DNA of 32,819 nucleotides. Origin: Pseudomonadota bacterium (GTDB taxonomy: Bacteria > Pseudomonadota > Gammaproteobacteria > Burkholderiales > Burkholderiaceae_C). The translations under genes and the position numbers were made by a program. The notes under the pieces were generated by a model. It saw nothing but the letters and a program-made list of their open reading frames with translations. It had not been told where the DNA came from and did not search any database. Below, piece after piece: positions 9,937 to 18,457 of this stretch. Positions within the stretch are counted from its first letter, which is position 1; each line of letters starts with the position of its first letter. The stretch is from the NCBI GenBank assembly GCA_021825505.1, contig JAKAHP010000005.1, positions 1 to 32,819 on the forward strand. The letters run 5' to 3'.

Positions 9937-11130
9937 GTGAGTGGCAGAGTCCGGTTCGTGCTCAGGCGGGTCGTCGGGTTGACGCCGCTGGTCGGGGTGC
10001 TGCTGGCGCTGGGCGGGTGCATCCCGGCGCCGGTGGGCAAGTACTACCAGGCGCAGATGAGCCTGAGCGGCGCGCGCTACTCGGGTTCTGCATGCCACGG
10101 GCAGTCGGGCGCCCCGGCCGTGCTGCATGTGACGCTGGCCCCCGGCGTCGATGCGCGCATCGACGCCATGCCGGTGCACGGCGCCGACGCGGGCGGGCAA
10201 CGGCCGCTGCACATCGCGTTTGAGGTTCCTCGGCACACGACCTTGCGCTTCGGTGGTCGCGTTGCCAGGGTCAGTGTCGACGACGGCCGAACCTGGCGCG
10301 ATCTGCCGCTTCGCGCCAGCGTGCGCGCGTCGGTGTCGGTGGCCGATCGGGTGGCGTTCACGTCATGGGCGCCGACGGCGCTCGGCGCCATCGAGCCCGG
10401 TACCTTCGAGGCGCGGGCCGCACTGTCGTATCAGCTGCCGCACTACGCGCCGCAACGCCTGACGATGACGATTCCGGCCATCGTGCTGGCCGACGGGGCC
10501 GAGCTGGCCGCGACCCAGGTCGAGGCGCAGCGGCAGGAGCGGCCCGAAAGTTATCCCGGCGAGTACCGCACGCATCGGTCGCTGATCTACACGACGGCGG
10601 CGTCGCGTGCCGCGCTGGTGCAAGGCACCGCCGAGTGCCAGCGCAAGGTGGCCGCGGGTGACCGCACGCTGCACTGCGATAACCTGCGGATCTACGACCG
10701 CGGCGGGTTCAAGGTGGCGAACGGTCCGTTCGCGATTTCGGGGCAGTGGTCGGTGTTCGACCTGGAAGGGGGCGCGCCCTTCACGGGGGAACTGCAAGTG
10801 GCGTATCGACAACCCCTGGACTGGCGCTTCGCCCAGGCGCGGCTGCAACTGCTCGACGAGCAAGGCCGGACGACGGACGTGCCGATCCAGGCGCTGCGCC
10901 TGAGTTTCAGCTACGACCTCCCGCTCGACGCGGCGGTGCAGGGGGTCGGCAACACGCCGATCTCGAACGCCACGGCGATGACCCTGCTGGGCAGCCTCGG
11001 CGACGCCGAGGCGCCGCGCTACCTGGTGCAGTTGCCGCCGTTGATCGTCAACGGCACCGTGGTGCCCCTGCCGCCGATCGACCTGCGCCGGCACCTGCTC
11101 GGCTTCGAACTGGCGCCGTTCAATTGCTGA
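9937..11130 (+). CDS. Hypothetical lipoprotein
   Basis: 397 aa from GTG; lipobox-like 'LLALGGCIPAPVG'; no recognised domain. Confidence 0.7.
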   Translation: MSGRVRFVLRRVVGLTPLVGVLLALGGCIPAPVGKYYQAQMSLSGARYSGSACHGQSGAPAVLHVTLAPGVDARIDAMPVHGADAGGQRPLHIAFEVPRHTTLRFGGRVARVSVDDGRTWRDLPLRASVRASVSVADRVAFTSWAPTALGAIEPGTFEARAALSYQLPHYAPQRLTMTIPAIVLADGAELAATQVEAQRQERPESYPGEYRTHRSLIYTTAASRAALVQGTAECQRKVAAGDRTLHCDNLRIYDRGGFKVANGPFAISGQWSVFDLEGGAPFTGELQVAYRQPLDWRFAQARLQLLDEQGRTTDVPIQALRLSFSYDLPLDAAVQGVGNTPISNATAMTLLGSLGDAEAPRYLVQLPPLIVNGTVVPLPPIDLRRHLLGFELAPFNC

Positions 11131-11315
11131 GCGCGCGGCGATCTCTCCGCCGCGGCGCGCCTTCGCAACCGGGGCGGTCGGTTAGCACGGAATCCAGAAC
11201 GCTGCAAAAACCCTGCGCCGGCAAGTAGTTCTAGTGCGAACTACATTGCCGAGACGCGGTGCGAGGCGTGCACCGCGATTCCCCCACGAAACAAAAGCAA
11301 AGCGAGAGCACATCG

Positions 11316-11873
11316 ATGAACAAGATCATGGTTGTCTATCACTCGGGCTACGGCCATACGCGCCGCGTCGCCGAGCATGTCGCGCGCGGCGCCGAAGCGG
11401 AGCTGGTCGAGATCGATGCCGACGGCAATGTGCCGGGCGACGCGTTCGAACGCCTGGCGGCGGCCGACGCGATCATCTTCGGCGCGCCCACCTACATGGG
11501 CAGCCCGAGCTGGCAGTTCAAGAAGTTCGCCGATGCAACGAGCAAGGCCTGGTTCACCCGGGCGTGGCAGGACAAAGTGTTCGGCGGCTTCACCAACAGC
11601 GCGAGCCTCAACGGCGACAAGCAGGTGTCGCTGATCGCGATGCAGACGCTGGCTTCGCAGCACGGCGGCATCTGGGTCAGCCTGGGGCTGCCGCCGAGCA
11701 ACGCGAAGGCGGCCACTCGCAACGACGCCAACAACCTGGGCGGGTCGGTCGGCTTGCTGGTGCAGTCGCCGTCGGACGCCAGTGTGGACGAGATTCCGCA
11801 GGGTGACCTGGCCACCGCGCACAGCTACGGCCAGCGCGTGGCCGCAGTGGCGTCGCGGCTGCGCGGGATCTGA
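11316..11873 (+). CDS. Flavodoxin-fold NAD(P)H-dependent oxidoreductase (WrbA/NADPH-FMN reductase-like)
   Basis: 'MNKIMVVYHSGYGHTRRVAEHVARGA', 'ADAIIFGAPTYMGSPSWQFKKFADATS', 'KVFGGFTNSASLNGDKQVSL'. Confidence 0.88.
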   Translation: MNKIMVVYHSGYGHTRRVAEHVARGAEAELVEIDADGNVPGDAFERLAAADAIIFGAPTYMGSPSWQFKKFADATSKAWFTRAWQDKVFGGFTNSASLNGDKQVSLIAMQTLASQHGGIWVSLGLPPSNAKAATRNDANNLGGSVGLLVQSPSDASVDEIPQGDLATAHSYGQRVAAVASRLRGI

Positions 11874-11904
11874 GCGCCCCCAGGGCCGGGCTGCGCCCAG
11901 CCCG
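11871..11904. repeat. REP-like palindromic repeat, copy 2 (inverted relative to copy 1)
   Basis: TGAGCGCCCCCAGGGCCGGGCTGCGCCCAGCCCG is the exact reverse complement of 3962-3995; its first three bases are the stop codon of the flavodoxin-like gene. Confidence 0.85.
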
Positions 11905-12277
11905 TTCCACCTCGCAGCCTGCAGGCTGCTCGGATTCGGCAGGCGCGCGAACGCGCTCGGCGCGGCGCCTGCCCGCGGGTCGACGATCAGGCGGCCGCGC
12001 ATGGCGGCCAGGTCGCGCATCGGCCAGATCGCCGGGCATGCGTGCGCGCGCCGCTGGAAAGTCGTGGATCACGCGATTCAAGCGCGGGCTTGCGCAAGGG
12101 TTGACGCGATTGAAACAACCCCCAGTGAACTTCGCAGATCAGCTCAATCAAAGTCTACAGATGCAGCGCTTTGCTGAATCTGTCGAGGATTGATCGGCGT
12201 CACACCGGTGTCCTCGGCTCCTGAGCCGGTGGGGCGTTGCCGCACGCGAGCACTGTGACGAGAGGGAGTTTCTCAAA

Positions 12278-14401
12278 ATGAAGCATTGCAAACCTGCACG
12301 CTGGACGCGTGCGCCGTTGGCCGCGTGCGTCGCCGCGGCGATGTTTGGTGGTGTGGCGACCGACGTGAGCGCGACGCTCACCCAGGCCGACAAATCGCAG
12401 GCTGGCCCGAGCGATACACAGCCGCACGCCCAGCGCCAAGGACTGGAGACCTTACGCCTTGTGCCGCAAAGCATCGACCAAAGCATCGACCAAAGCATCG
12501 ACCAAAGCATCGACCAAAGCATCGACCAACGCATCGACCAAAGCATCGCCCAAAAATCCCCCAAGTTTTCGAATTTGCGGGCATACAATTTCCAGCTCTC
12601 GGACTCGGACGATTCCGAGTTCGAGGTATGGCGTGCCTCGAACGCTGCGAGCACCGATCGGTCGGCGGCCAGAGCGTCGGTGTACGATCCGGCGCTGCTC
12701 CGGCTGCTGAAGCAGAAGTATCCGGAGCGGTGGAAGAAGCCGCAGGGCAATCGGCGTGCGGGTGCTGCGCATAAGCCCGCGGCAGAGTTGCGCGCTGCGC
12801 ATAACGAGCAGGCACGCGCTGGCCAAGCCGGCAAGGTCGACGCCCCACGCAAGGGGCACGACGTGGAATACCTTAAGCAGTTGGCGAAGCCGAGGTATCG
12901 GGCGCAGTCCGACACTCGGACTGGGCAGGCACAGCACGACGCTGCCGCCAGGAAGGTTGACACCAGACCCAAGTGGGGTCAGCGGCAGCCTGCGCAAAAG
13001 CAATACTCCAAGGAGCCTTATGGGCAGAAGCCTGTTCTCCGTGGCGCCGACGGCAAGGGACGCGTCGAGCGGAGTGCGTATGCGCAGTACGGCGCTGCTG
13101 AAAAGACCATCGCCCCGCGCGTGACGCAAGAGCCTCAAAAAGTGGTTTCGAAGCGCCTCGAATACCTGGCGACAAGTAAGAAGCGTCACCAGCCTGATTC
13201 TGGAATCGAGCGTGCGTACCAAGCGCCCTCGGCTTACGCCGCAAACTATGACTCGGCGCAGCTGAAAAAGCGCGGCATGCTGGATGAGCGTGGTCGCCCA
13301 GCCCCGGTCGAACAGCAAAACGCCCGACGCGTGACGCACAAGCCTCAAACGGTGGATCAGGCTCGCCTCAAGCACCTGGCGACAAGTAAGAAGCGTTACC
13401 AGCCTGATTCTGGAATCAAGCCTGCGTACCAAGCGCCCTCAGCTTACGCCGCAAACTATGAATTGGCGCAGCCGAAGAAGCGCGGCAAGGTGGATGAGTA
13501 TCGCCTCGAGCACCTGGCGACAAGTAAGACGCGTTACCAGCCTGATTCTGGAATCAAGCCTGCGTACCAAGCGCCCTCGGCTTACGCCGCAAACTGTGAA
13601 TTGGCGCAACCGAAGAGGCGCGGCAAGGTGGATGAGTATCGCCTCGAGCACCTGGCGTCAAGTAAGAAGCGTTACCAGCCTGATTCTGGAATCAAGCCTG
13701 CGTACCAAGCGCCCTCGGCGAACGCCGCTCTCCTTGAGTTGCCCGGTGCTGGAGCCGTTCAGGTGGTATCGACGAGCGTCACCGCGAACGCGCTCAGGAT
13801 CACCGATCAGCATTGTCTGTCGTCCACGCACGCCGTGCACTTGTTGCGTCTGCGCGCAGATCTGCCGCAGGCCTCGAACCCGGCTCTGGAGTTCGACGCG
13901 CCGGCGGAGCCGCAAACCCTCTCGCTGCGCGAGGTCTGGCACAATGAGATCGGCCACGAGACACCGGCCGTGATCCTGAGCCCGGGCCAAGCCCGCTCTG
14001 CCAGCGGTATTCGTAAGGCATGCAAGCCGAGCTGGGACATGAACCAGCGCTGCATTGTTCATTTCGAGCCGGCGCTGAACAGTGTGCCGGACGGCCATAA
14101 GGAATCGATCAAAGGGCTGATCGCTCGCGTCGACGAGCCCACGGACAGCAATGCCCCGTACATCGTGGTGCGTTATGAGGTCGCCAACGATTACATCGGA
14201 TGGGTCGCGGATGGCAAGCCCCAGATATCTGCGGAGCTGTCTGGCGCTTCGATGGATGCGAACGAGATGTTGAACGAGCCGGAGACTACCCCGGCGCGTG
14301 TCGACATCAAGCGAATCGGCAATGTCGAATTGGCGGTCTACAGCGTGCCGGAATACTGGCGTGCGTTGCGGGCTTTGGGATCTCAACCGGTGCAGGACTG
14401 A
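12278..14401 (+). CDS. P1: predicted secreted repeat-rich paralogue, type I C-terminus
   Basis: Signal peptide MKHCKPARWTRAPLAACVAAAMFGGVATDVSA; shares N-terminus with P2-P7; basic central repeats; C-terminus 'ITDQHCLSS..IARVDEPTDSNAPYIVVRYEV' shared with P2 and P4. Confidence 0.85.
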   Translation: MKHCKPARWTRAPLAACVAAAMFGGVATDVSATLTQADKSQAGPSDTQPHAQRQGLETLRLVPQSIDQSIDQSIDQSIDQSIDQRIDQSIAQKSPKFSNLRAYNFQLSDSDDSEFEVWRASNAASTDRSAARASVYDPALLRLLKQKYPERWKKPQGNRRAGAAHKPAAELRAAHNEQARAGQAGKVDAPRKGHDVEYLKQLAKPRYRAQSDTRTGQAQHDAAARKVDTRPKWGQRQPAQKQYSKEPYGQKPVLRGADGKGRVERSAYAQYGAAEKTIAPRVTQEPQKVVSKRLEYLATSKKRHQPDSGIERAYQAPSAYAANYDSAQLKKRGMLDERGRPAPVEQQNARRVTHKPQTVDQARLKHLATSKKRYQPDSGIKPAYQAPSAYAANYELAQPKKRGKVDEYRLEHLATSKTRYQPDSGIKPAYQAPSAYAANCELAQPKRRGKVDEYRLEHLASSKKRYQPDSGIKPAYQAPSANAALLELPGAGAVQVVSTSVTANALRITDQHCLSSTHAVHLLRLRADLPQASNPALEFDAPAEPQTLSLREVWHNEIGHETPAVILSPGQARSASGIRKACKPSWDMNQRCIVHFEPALNSVPDGHKESIKGLIARVDEPTDSNAPYIVVRYEVANDYIGWVADGKPQISAELSGASMDANEMLNEPETTPARVDIKRIGNVELAVYSVPEYWRALRALGSQPVQD
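12470..12553 (+). repeat. 12-nt in-frame tandem repeat (agcatcgaccaa), seven units encoding SIDQ
   Basis: Direct read: five exact plus two one-base-variant consecutive units. Confidence 0.95.
13157..13738 (+). repeat. Tandem protein-coding repeat in P1: one 210-nt unit, two 138-nt units and a partial unit
   Basis: Units start at 13157, 13367, 13505, 13643; consensus L-E-H-L-A-T-S-K-K-R-Y-Q-P-D-S-G-I-K-P-A-Y-Q-A-P-S-A-Y-A-A-N-Y-E-L-A-Q-P-K-K-R-G-K-V-D-E-Y-R. Confidence 0.93.
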
Positions 14402-14513
14402 TGAGTGCAGCGATGGGCGGGAGCAAGGGGTGGACGGCCAGGCGCGAGACGGCACCGAGGCTGTGCATCATCGCGCTCGCGCCCCGCGCTTGGGCGGCTG
14501 GGAGCGCGCCGCG

Positions 14514-15230
14514 ATGAGCCGTCTCAGTGTCGAGCGCATGCTGCAGTCGCAAGGCTTCGGCACGCGTCGACAGTGCCGGCTCCGGGTCCTTGACGGTCAG
14601 CTGCGCATCGCCGGCGAGGTGTTCGACGATCCCGACCGGGTGGTCGACACGGCGGGCTTGCAGTTCACGCTGCTCGACGAACCGTGGGTGTATCGCGAGC
14701 ATGTGTACCTGGCCTTGAACAAGCCGCCGGGCTACGAGTGTTCGCGCCGTCCCAGCCGCCACCCCGGCGTGCTCGGCCTGCTGCCCGAGCCCCTTCGGGC
14801 GCGCGGCGTGCAGCCGGTGGGTCGGCTGGACCACGACACCACCGGGCTGCTGCTGCTGTCCGACGACGGTGCGTTCATTCACGCGCAGTCGTCGCCGAAG
14901 CGCAAGGTCGCCAAGCATTACCTGGCGAGTACCGCGGAGCCGGTCGGCGCGGAGCTGGTCGCGGCGCTGCTGGCCGGCGTGCAGCTGCACGACGAGCCGG
15001 CCCCGCTGGCCGCGGTGCGGTGCGAGGTGGTCGACGCGCAGCGCATCGCGATCACGCTCGAACAGGGCAAGTACCACCAAGTCAAGCGCATGCTCGCCGC
15101 GGCCGGCAACCATTGTGTCGCATTGCAGCGGGTCGCTATCGGCGGGCTGCGCCTGGACGCGCTGGCACTGCCCGAAGGCGCCTGGTGCTATCTGGGCGAG
15201 CGCGAACTCGCGCTGCTGGCGCCGGTCTGA
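14514..15230 (+). CDS. rsuA: 16S rRNA pseudouridine synthase (RsuA family)
   Basis: 'LALNKPPGYECSRRPSRHPGVLGLLPEPLRARGVQPVGRLDHDTTGLLLLSDDG', 'LEQGKYHQVKRMLAAAGNHCVALQRVAIG'. Confidence 0.9.
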   Translation: MSRLSVERMLQSQGFGTRRQCRLRVLDGQLRIAGEVFDDPDRVVDTAGLQFTLLDEPWVYREHVYLALNKPPGYECSRRPSRHPGVLGLLPEPLRARGVQPVGRLDHDTTGLLLLSDDGAFIHAQSSPKRKVAKHYLASTAEPVGAELVAALLAGVQLHDEPAPLAAVRCEVVDAQRIAITLEQGKYHQVKRMLAAAGNHCVALQRVAIGGLRLDALALPEGAWCYLGERELALLAPV

Positions 15231-15243
15231 GGCGCGCGGCGCC

Positions 15244-15320
15244 CGGACCGGCTTCCTCGCCGGGCCGGCACGCAAGGCCGTGCGGCACAACGTCACGCTC
15301 AACAGCCTGCTGCCGGCGCC
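15244..15320 (+). pseudogene. Internal fragment of the SDR gene (relic)
   Basis: Encodes RTGFLAGPARKAVRHNVTLNSLLPAP, matching LTGFVAGLARKTVRHNVTINNLLPGP of the intact SDR (about 17850-17926). Confidence 0.85.
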
Positions 15321-15529
15321 GATCACACGACCCAAGCAGCGGCTTGCGCAGCGCTTGACGCGGTTGAAACAACCCACAGGGAACTACTCCGTTCAGTCTT
15401 ATCAAAGTCGATAGATGCAGCGTGTTGCTGGATCTGTCGAGGATGATCGGCGTAGCGCTGGTGTCTTCGGCTCCTGAGCCTGGGCGGCGTAGCCACCCGC
15501 GACTGACGTGACGAGACGGAGTCTGGACT

Positions 15530-17098
15530 ATGAAGCATTGCAAACCTGCACGCTGGACGCGTGCGCCGCTGGCCGCGTGCATCGCCGCGGCGATGTTTGG
15601 TGGTGTCGCGATCGACGTGGGAGCGATGCAAACCTCGCTCGAGCAATCGCAGGCTGGACCGCGCGATACAGCGCTGGACGCCCAGCGCCTGGGACAGGCG
15701 AACTCCCAGTTATCGGAGATGAACGAGACGGCTCGCAGCAATCTGAATGCCGACCTCCGGAGCGTGCTGGATGATGAAAAACCGGACTTGCCGCGCGCCG
15801 GGCGCCCTCTGCCGCAAAACATCCCCCAAAAGCCGCAGGGCTATCCGCGTGCAGGTGCTGCGGACAAGCCCGGTGCAAAGCTGCACGCCGCGCGCAACGA
15901 GCAGGCACGCGCTGGCCAAGCCGGCAAGGTTGACGCCCCACGCAAGGGGCACGACCAGAAATACATTGAGAATTTGGCGAAGCCGAGGTATCGGGCGCAG
16001 CCCGACACTCGGACTGGGCAGGCGCAGCACGACGCTGCCGCCAGGAAGGTCGACTCTAGACCCAAGTGGGGTCAGCGGCAGCCTGCGCAAAAGCAAAACT
16101 CCAATGAGCCTTACTGGCAGAAGCCTGTTCTCCGCGGCGCCGACGGCAAGGGACGCGTCGAGCGGAGTGCGTATGCGCAGTACGACGTTGCGGCAAAGCC
16201 GATCGCTCGACTTGCGCAGCACGAGGCTCCTGGAAAATCGATCGCCCAGCGCAAGCCGAACGACGAGTCGCGAATTAGGCAATTGGCGCAGCCGCGTAAG
16301 TTCTACGAGCTGGATAAGCATGGACGCGTCGTTCCCGTCGAACAGCAAAACGCCCAGCGCGTGACGCACAAGCCTCGAAAGGTGGATGAGGTTCGCATCA
16401 AGCACCTGGCGGAAAGTAGGAAGCGTTACCAGCCTGATTCTGGAATCAAGCCTGCGTACCAAGCGCACTCGGCTAACGCCGCTCACCGTGAGTTGCCCGG
16501 CGCTGGAGCCGTTCGGGCGGTATCGAGCAGATTCACCGCGAACGCGCTCGGGATCACCGATCAGCATTGCCTGTCGAGCGAGCAAGCCGTGCCCTTGTTG
16601 TTTAGGCTCGCAAATTCGCCGCAGGCCTTGAGCTCGGCTCTGGACCCCGCCGCGACGGCCGAGCTGAAGATCCTGACCCCGGATGAAGCCGAGTCTGTCG
16701 GCGGCATCCCTGCGGCATGCGCGTCGAATTGGAACAGGGGCCAAGGCTGCCCTGTTACTTTCGGGTCAGTGCTGCGCAGGGTGCCGTCCTACCATCGGAA
16801 CTTGATCGTAGGGCTGCTCGCTATCGTCGACGAGCCTGTGGACAGCAATGCCGAGTTCATCTTCGTGCGTCACGCGGTCACCCAGGACTACACCGGGTGG
16901 GTCGTGTATGGCATGCCCCAGATATCTGCGGAGCTGTCCGGCGCTTCGATGGACGCGAACGAGATGTCGAACGAGCCGGAGACTTCCCCGGTGCGTGTCG
17001 GCATCGAGCAAATCAGCAACGTCACAGCGGCGGTCTACAGGGCGCCAAAACACTGGGGCTCGTTCCGGACCTTGGTATCTGAATCGGAGCAGGACTGA
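15530..17098 (+). CDS. P2: predicted secreted paralogue, type I C-terminus
   Basis: MKHCKPARWTRAPLAACIAAAMFGGVAIDVGA; central GQAQHDAAARKVD[ST]RPKWGQRQPAQKQ and C-terminus shared with P1 and P4. Confidence 0.85.
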   Translation: MKHCKPARWTRAPLAACIAAAMFGGVAIDVGAMQTSLEQSQAGPRDTALDAQRLGQANSQLSEMNETARSNLNADLRSVLDDEKPDLPRAGRPLPQNIPQKPQGYPRAGAADKPGAKLHAARNEQARAGQAGKVDAPRKGHDQKYIENLAKPRYRAQPDTRTGQAQHDAAARKVDSRPKWGQRQPAQKQNSNEPYWQKPVLRGADGKGRVERSAYAQYDVAAKPIARLAQHEAPGKSIAQRKPNDESRIRQLAQPRKFYELDKHGRVVPVEQQNAQRVTHKPRKVDEVRIKHLAESRKRYQPDSGIKPAYQAHSANAAHRELPGAGAVRAVSSRFTANALGITDQHCLSSEQAVPLLFRLANSPQALSSALDPAATAELKILTPDEAESVGGIPAACASNWNRGQGCPVTFGSVLRRVPSYHRNLIVGLLAIVDEPVDSNAEFIFVRHAVTQDYTGWVVYGMPQISAELSGASMDANEMSNEPETSPVRVGIEQISNVTAAVYRAPKHWGSFRTLVSESEQD

Positions 17099-17183
17099 CG
17101 AGCGCAGCGATGGGCGCGAGCAAGGGGTGGATGGCCAGGCGCAAGACGGCGCCGAGGCTGACCATCGGCGCGCTCACGCCCGG

Positions 17184-17360
17184 CGCGATCACGCTTGAGC
17201 GGGGCAAGTAACATCAGGTCAAGCGCATGCTCGCCGCGGCCGGCAACCATTGTGTCGCATTGCAGCGGGTCGCGATCGGCGGCTTGCGCCTGGATGTGCT
17301 GGACTTGCCCGAGGGCGGCTGGTGCTATCTGGGTGAGCGCGAACGCGCGCCGGCCACGAC
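17184..17360 (+). pseudogene. 3' fragment of rsuA (5'-truncated, with nonsense codon)
   Basis: 'gcgatcacgcttgagcggggcaagTAAcatcaggtcaagcgcatgctcgccgcggccggcaaccattgt' matches the intact rsuA 3' end; TAC became TAA. Confidence 0.9.
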
Positions 17361-17371
17361 GAGGAGAAGAC

Positions 17372-18151
17372 ATGGATCTGGGCATCGCCGGGCGCCGGGC
17401 ACTGGTGTGCGCATCGAGCAAGGGTCTGGGGCGCGCCTGTGCGCTGGCGCTGGCGGCCGAGGGGGTCCATCTGACCCTGATCGCGCGCGGTGCCGACGCG
17501 CTGGCGGCGACTGCGCGGGAACTGCGCGAGCGCTGCGGCGTCGAGGTCACCGAGGTGGTCGGCGACATCACCACGCCGCAGGGGCGCGCGGCGGCGCTGC
17601 GGGCGGCCGGAGCGATCGACATTCTGGTGACCAACGCGGGCGGGCCGCCGCCCGGCGATTTCCGCGACTGGAGCCGCGACGACTGGATGCGCGCGCTCGA
17701 CGCGAACATGCTGACGCCGATCGAGCTGATCAAGGCGAGCGTGGACGGCATGATCGAGCGCGGCTTCGGCCGCATCGTCAACATCACCTCGGCGGCGGTG
17801 AAGGCGCCGATCGACGTGCTCGGGCTGTCCAACGGCGCGCGCAGCGGCCTGACCGGTTTTGTCGCCGGGCTGGCGCGCAAGACCGTGCGGCACAACGTCA
17901 CGATCAACAACCTGCTGCCGGGCCCGTTCGCCACCGATCGCCTGGCGGCGATCGCGCAGGCCCAGGCGCGGGCAAGCGGCGTCGCGGTCGACGCGATGCT
18001 GGCGCGACGCGCCGCCGAGAATCCGGCCGGGCGTCTGGGCGATCCGGCCGAGTTCGGTGCGGCTTGCGCCTTCCTCTGTTCGGCCAGCGCGGGCTTTGTC
18101 ACGGGACAGAACTTCCTGCTCGATGGTGGAGCCTATCCCGGCACGCTTTGA
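17372..18151 (+). CDS. SDR family oxidoreductase (intact copy)
   Basis: MDLGIAGRRALVCASSKGLGRACALALAAEGVHLTLIARG, 'ILVTNAGGPPPGDF', 'GLSNGARSGLTGFVAGLARKTVRHNVTINNLLPGPFATDRL'. Confidence 0.92.
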   Translation: MDLGIAGRRALVCASSKGLGRACALALAAEGVHLTLIARGADALAATARELRERCGVEVTEVVGDITTPQGRAAALRAAGAIDILVTNAGGPPPGDFRDWSRDDWMRALDANMLTPIELIKASVDGMIERGFGRIVNITSAAVKAPIDVLGLSNGARSGLTGFVAGLARKTVRHNVTINNLLPGPFATDRLAAIAQAQARASGVAVDAMLARRAAENPAGRLGDPAEFGAACAFLCSASAGFVTGQNFLLDGGAYPGTL

Positions 18152-18457
18152 CAGCCTGCTCGCGAGGGCACGGCACCTGCGCGGGTGCGTGCCGCGCAGC
18201 GCGCGAGCAGCAGCGGGCGCCGCGACCTGCCCCCAGGTGCCGGCGCTGGTCAACACGATGCGAGCAGCGGCTTGCGCACGGCTTGACGCGATTGAAGCAA
18301 CCCGCTGGGAACCACTCCGATCAGTCGAGTCAAACTCCAAGGATTCAGCGCATTGTTGAATCTATAAAGGGTGAACAGCGTCACGCCGGTGTCTTCGGCC
18401 CCTGAGCCGGCGTGACGTAGCCACCCGCGAGTGACGTGACGAGACGGAGTTGGGAAG

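Noticed and set aside
11905-12080. Possible C-terminal gene remnant on the - strand (MRDLAAMRGRLIVDPRAG..)
   Set aside because: Short, partly overlaps the REP-like repeat, and I cannot assign it to a family with confidence.
12470-12553. Short regular repeats considered as a CRISPR array
   Set aside because: 12-nt head-to-tail units with no spacers, inside a coding frame; no cas genes in the window.
12452-13432. Long antisense ORF (326 aa) with LVDALVDALVDA repeats opposite P1
   Set aside because: Mirror of the 12-nt repeat and of high-GC coding sequence; P1 has the signal peptide, paralogues and leader, and the antisense frame is not conserved as a protein.
16297-16360. 'YELDKHGRVVPV' considered as a YD/RHS repeat
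   Set aside because: Single isolated occurrences per protein, no RHS core consensus or tandem YD periodicity.
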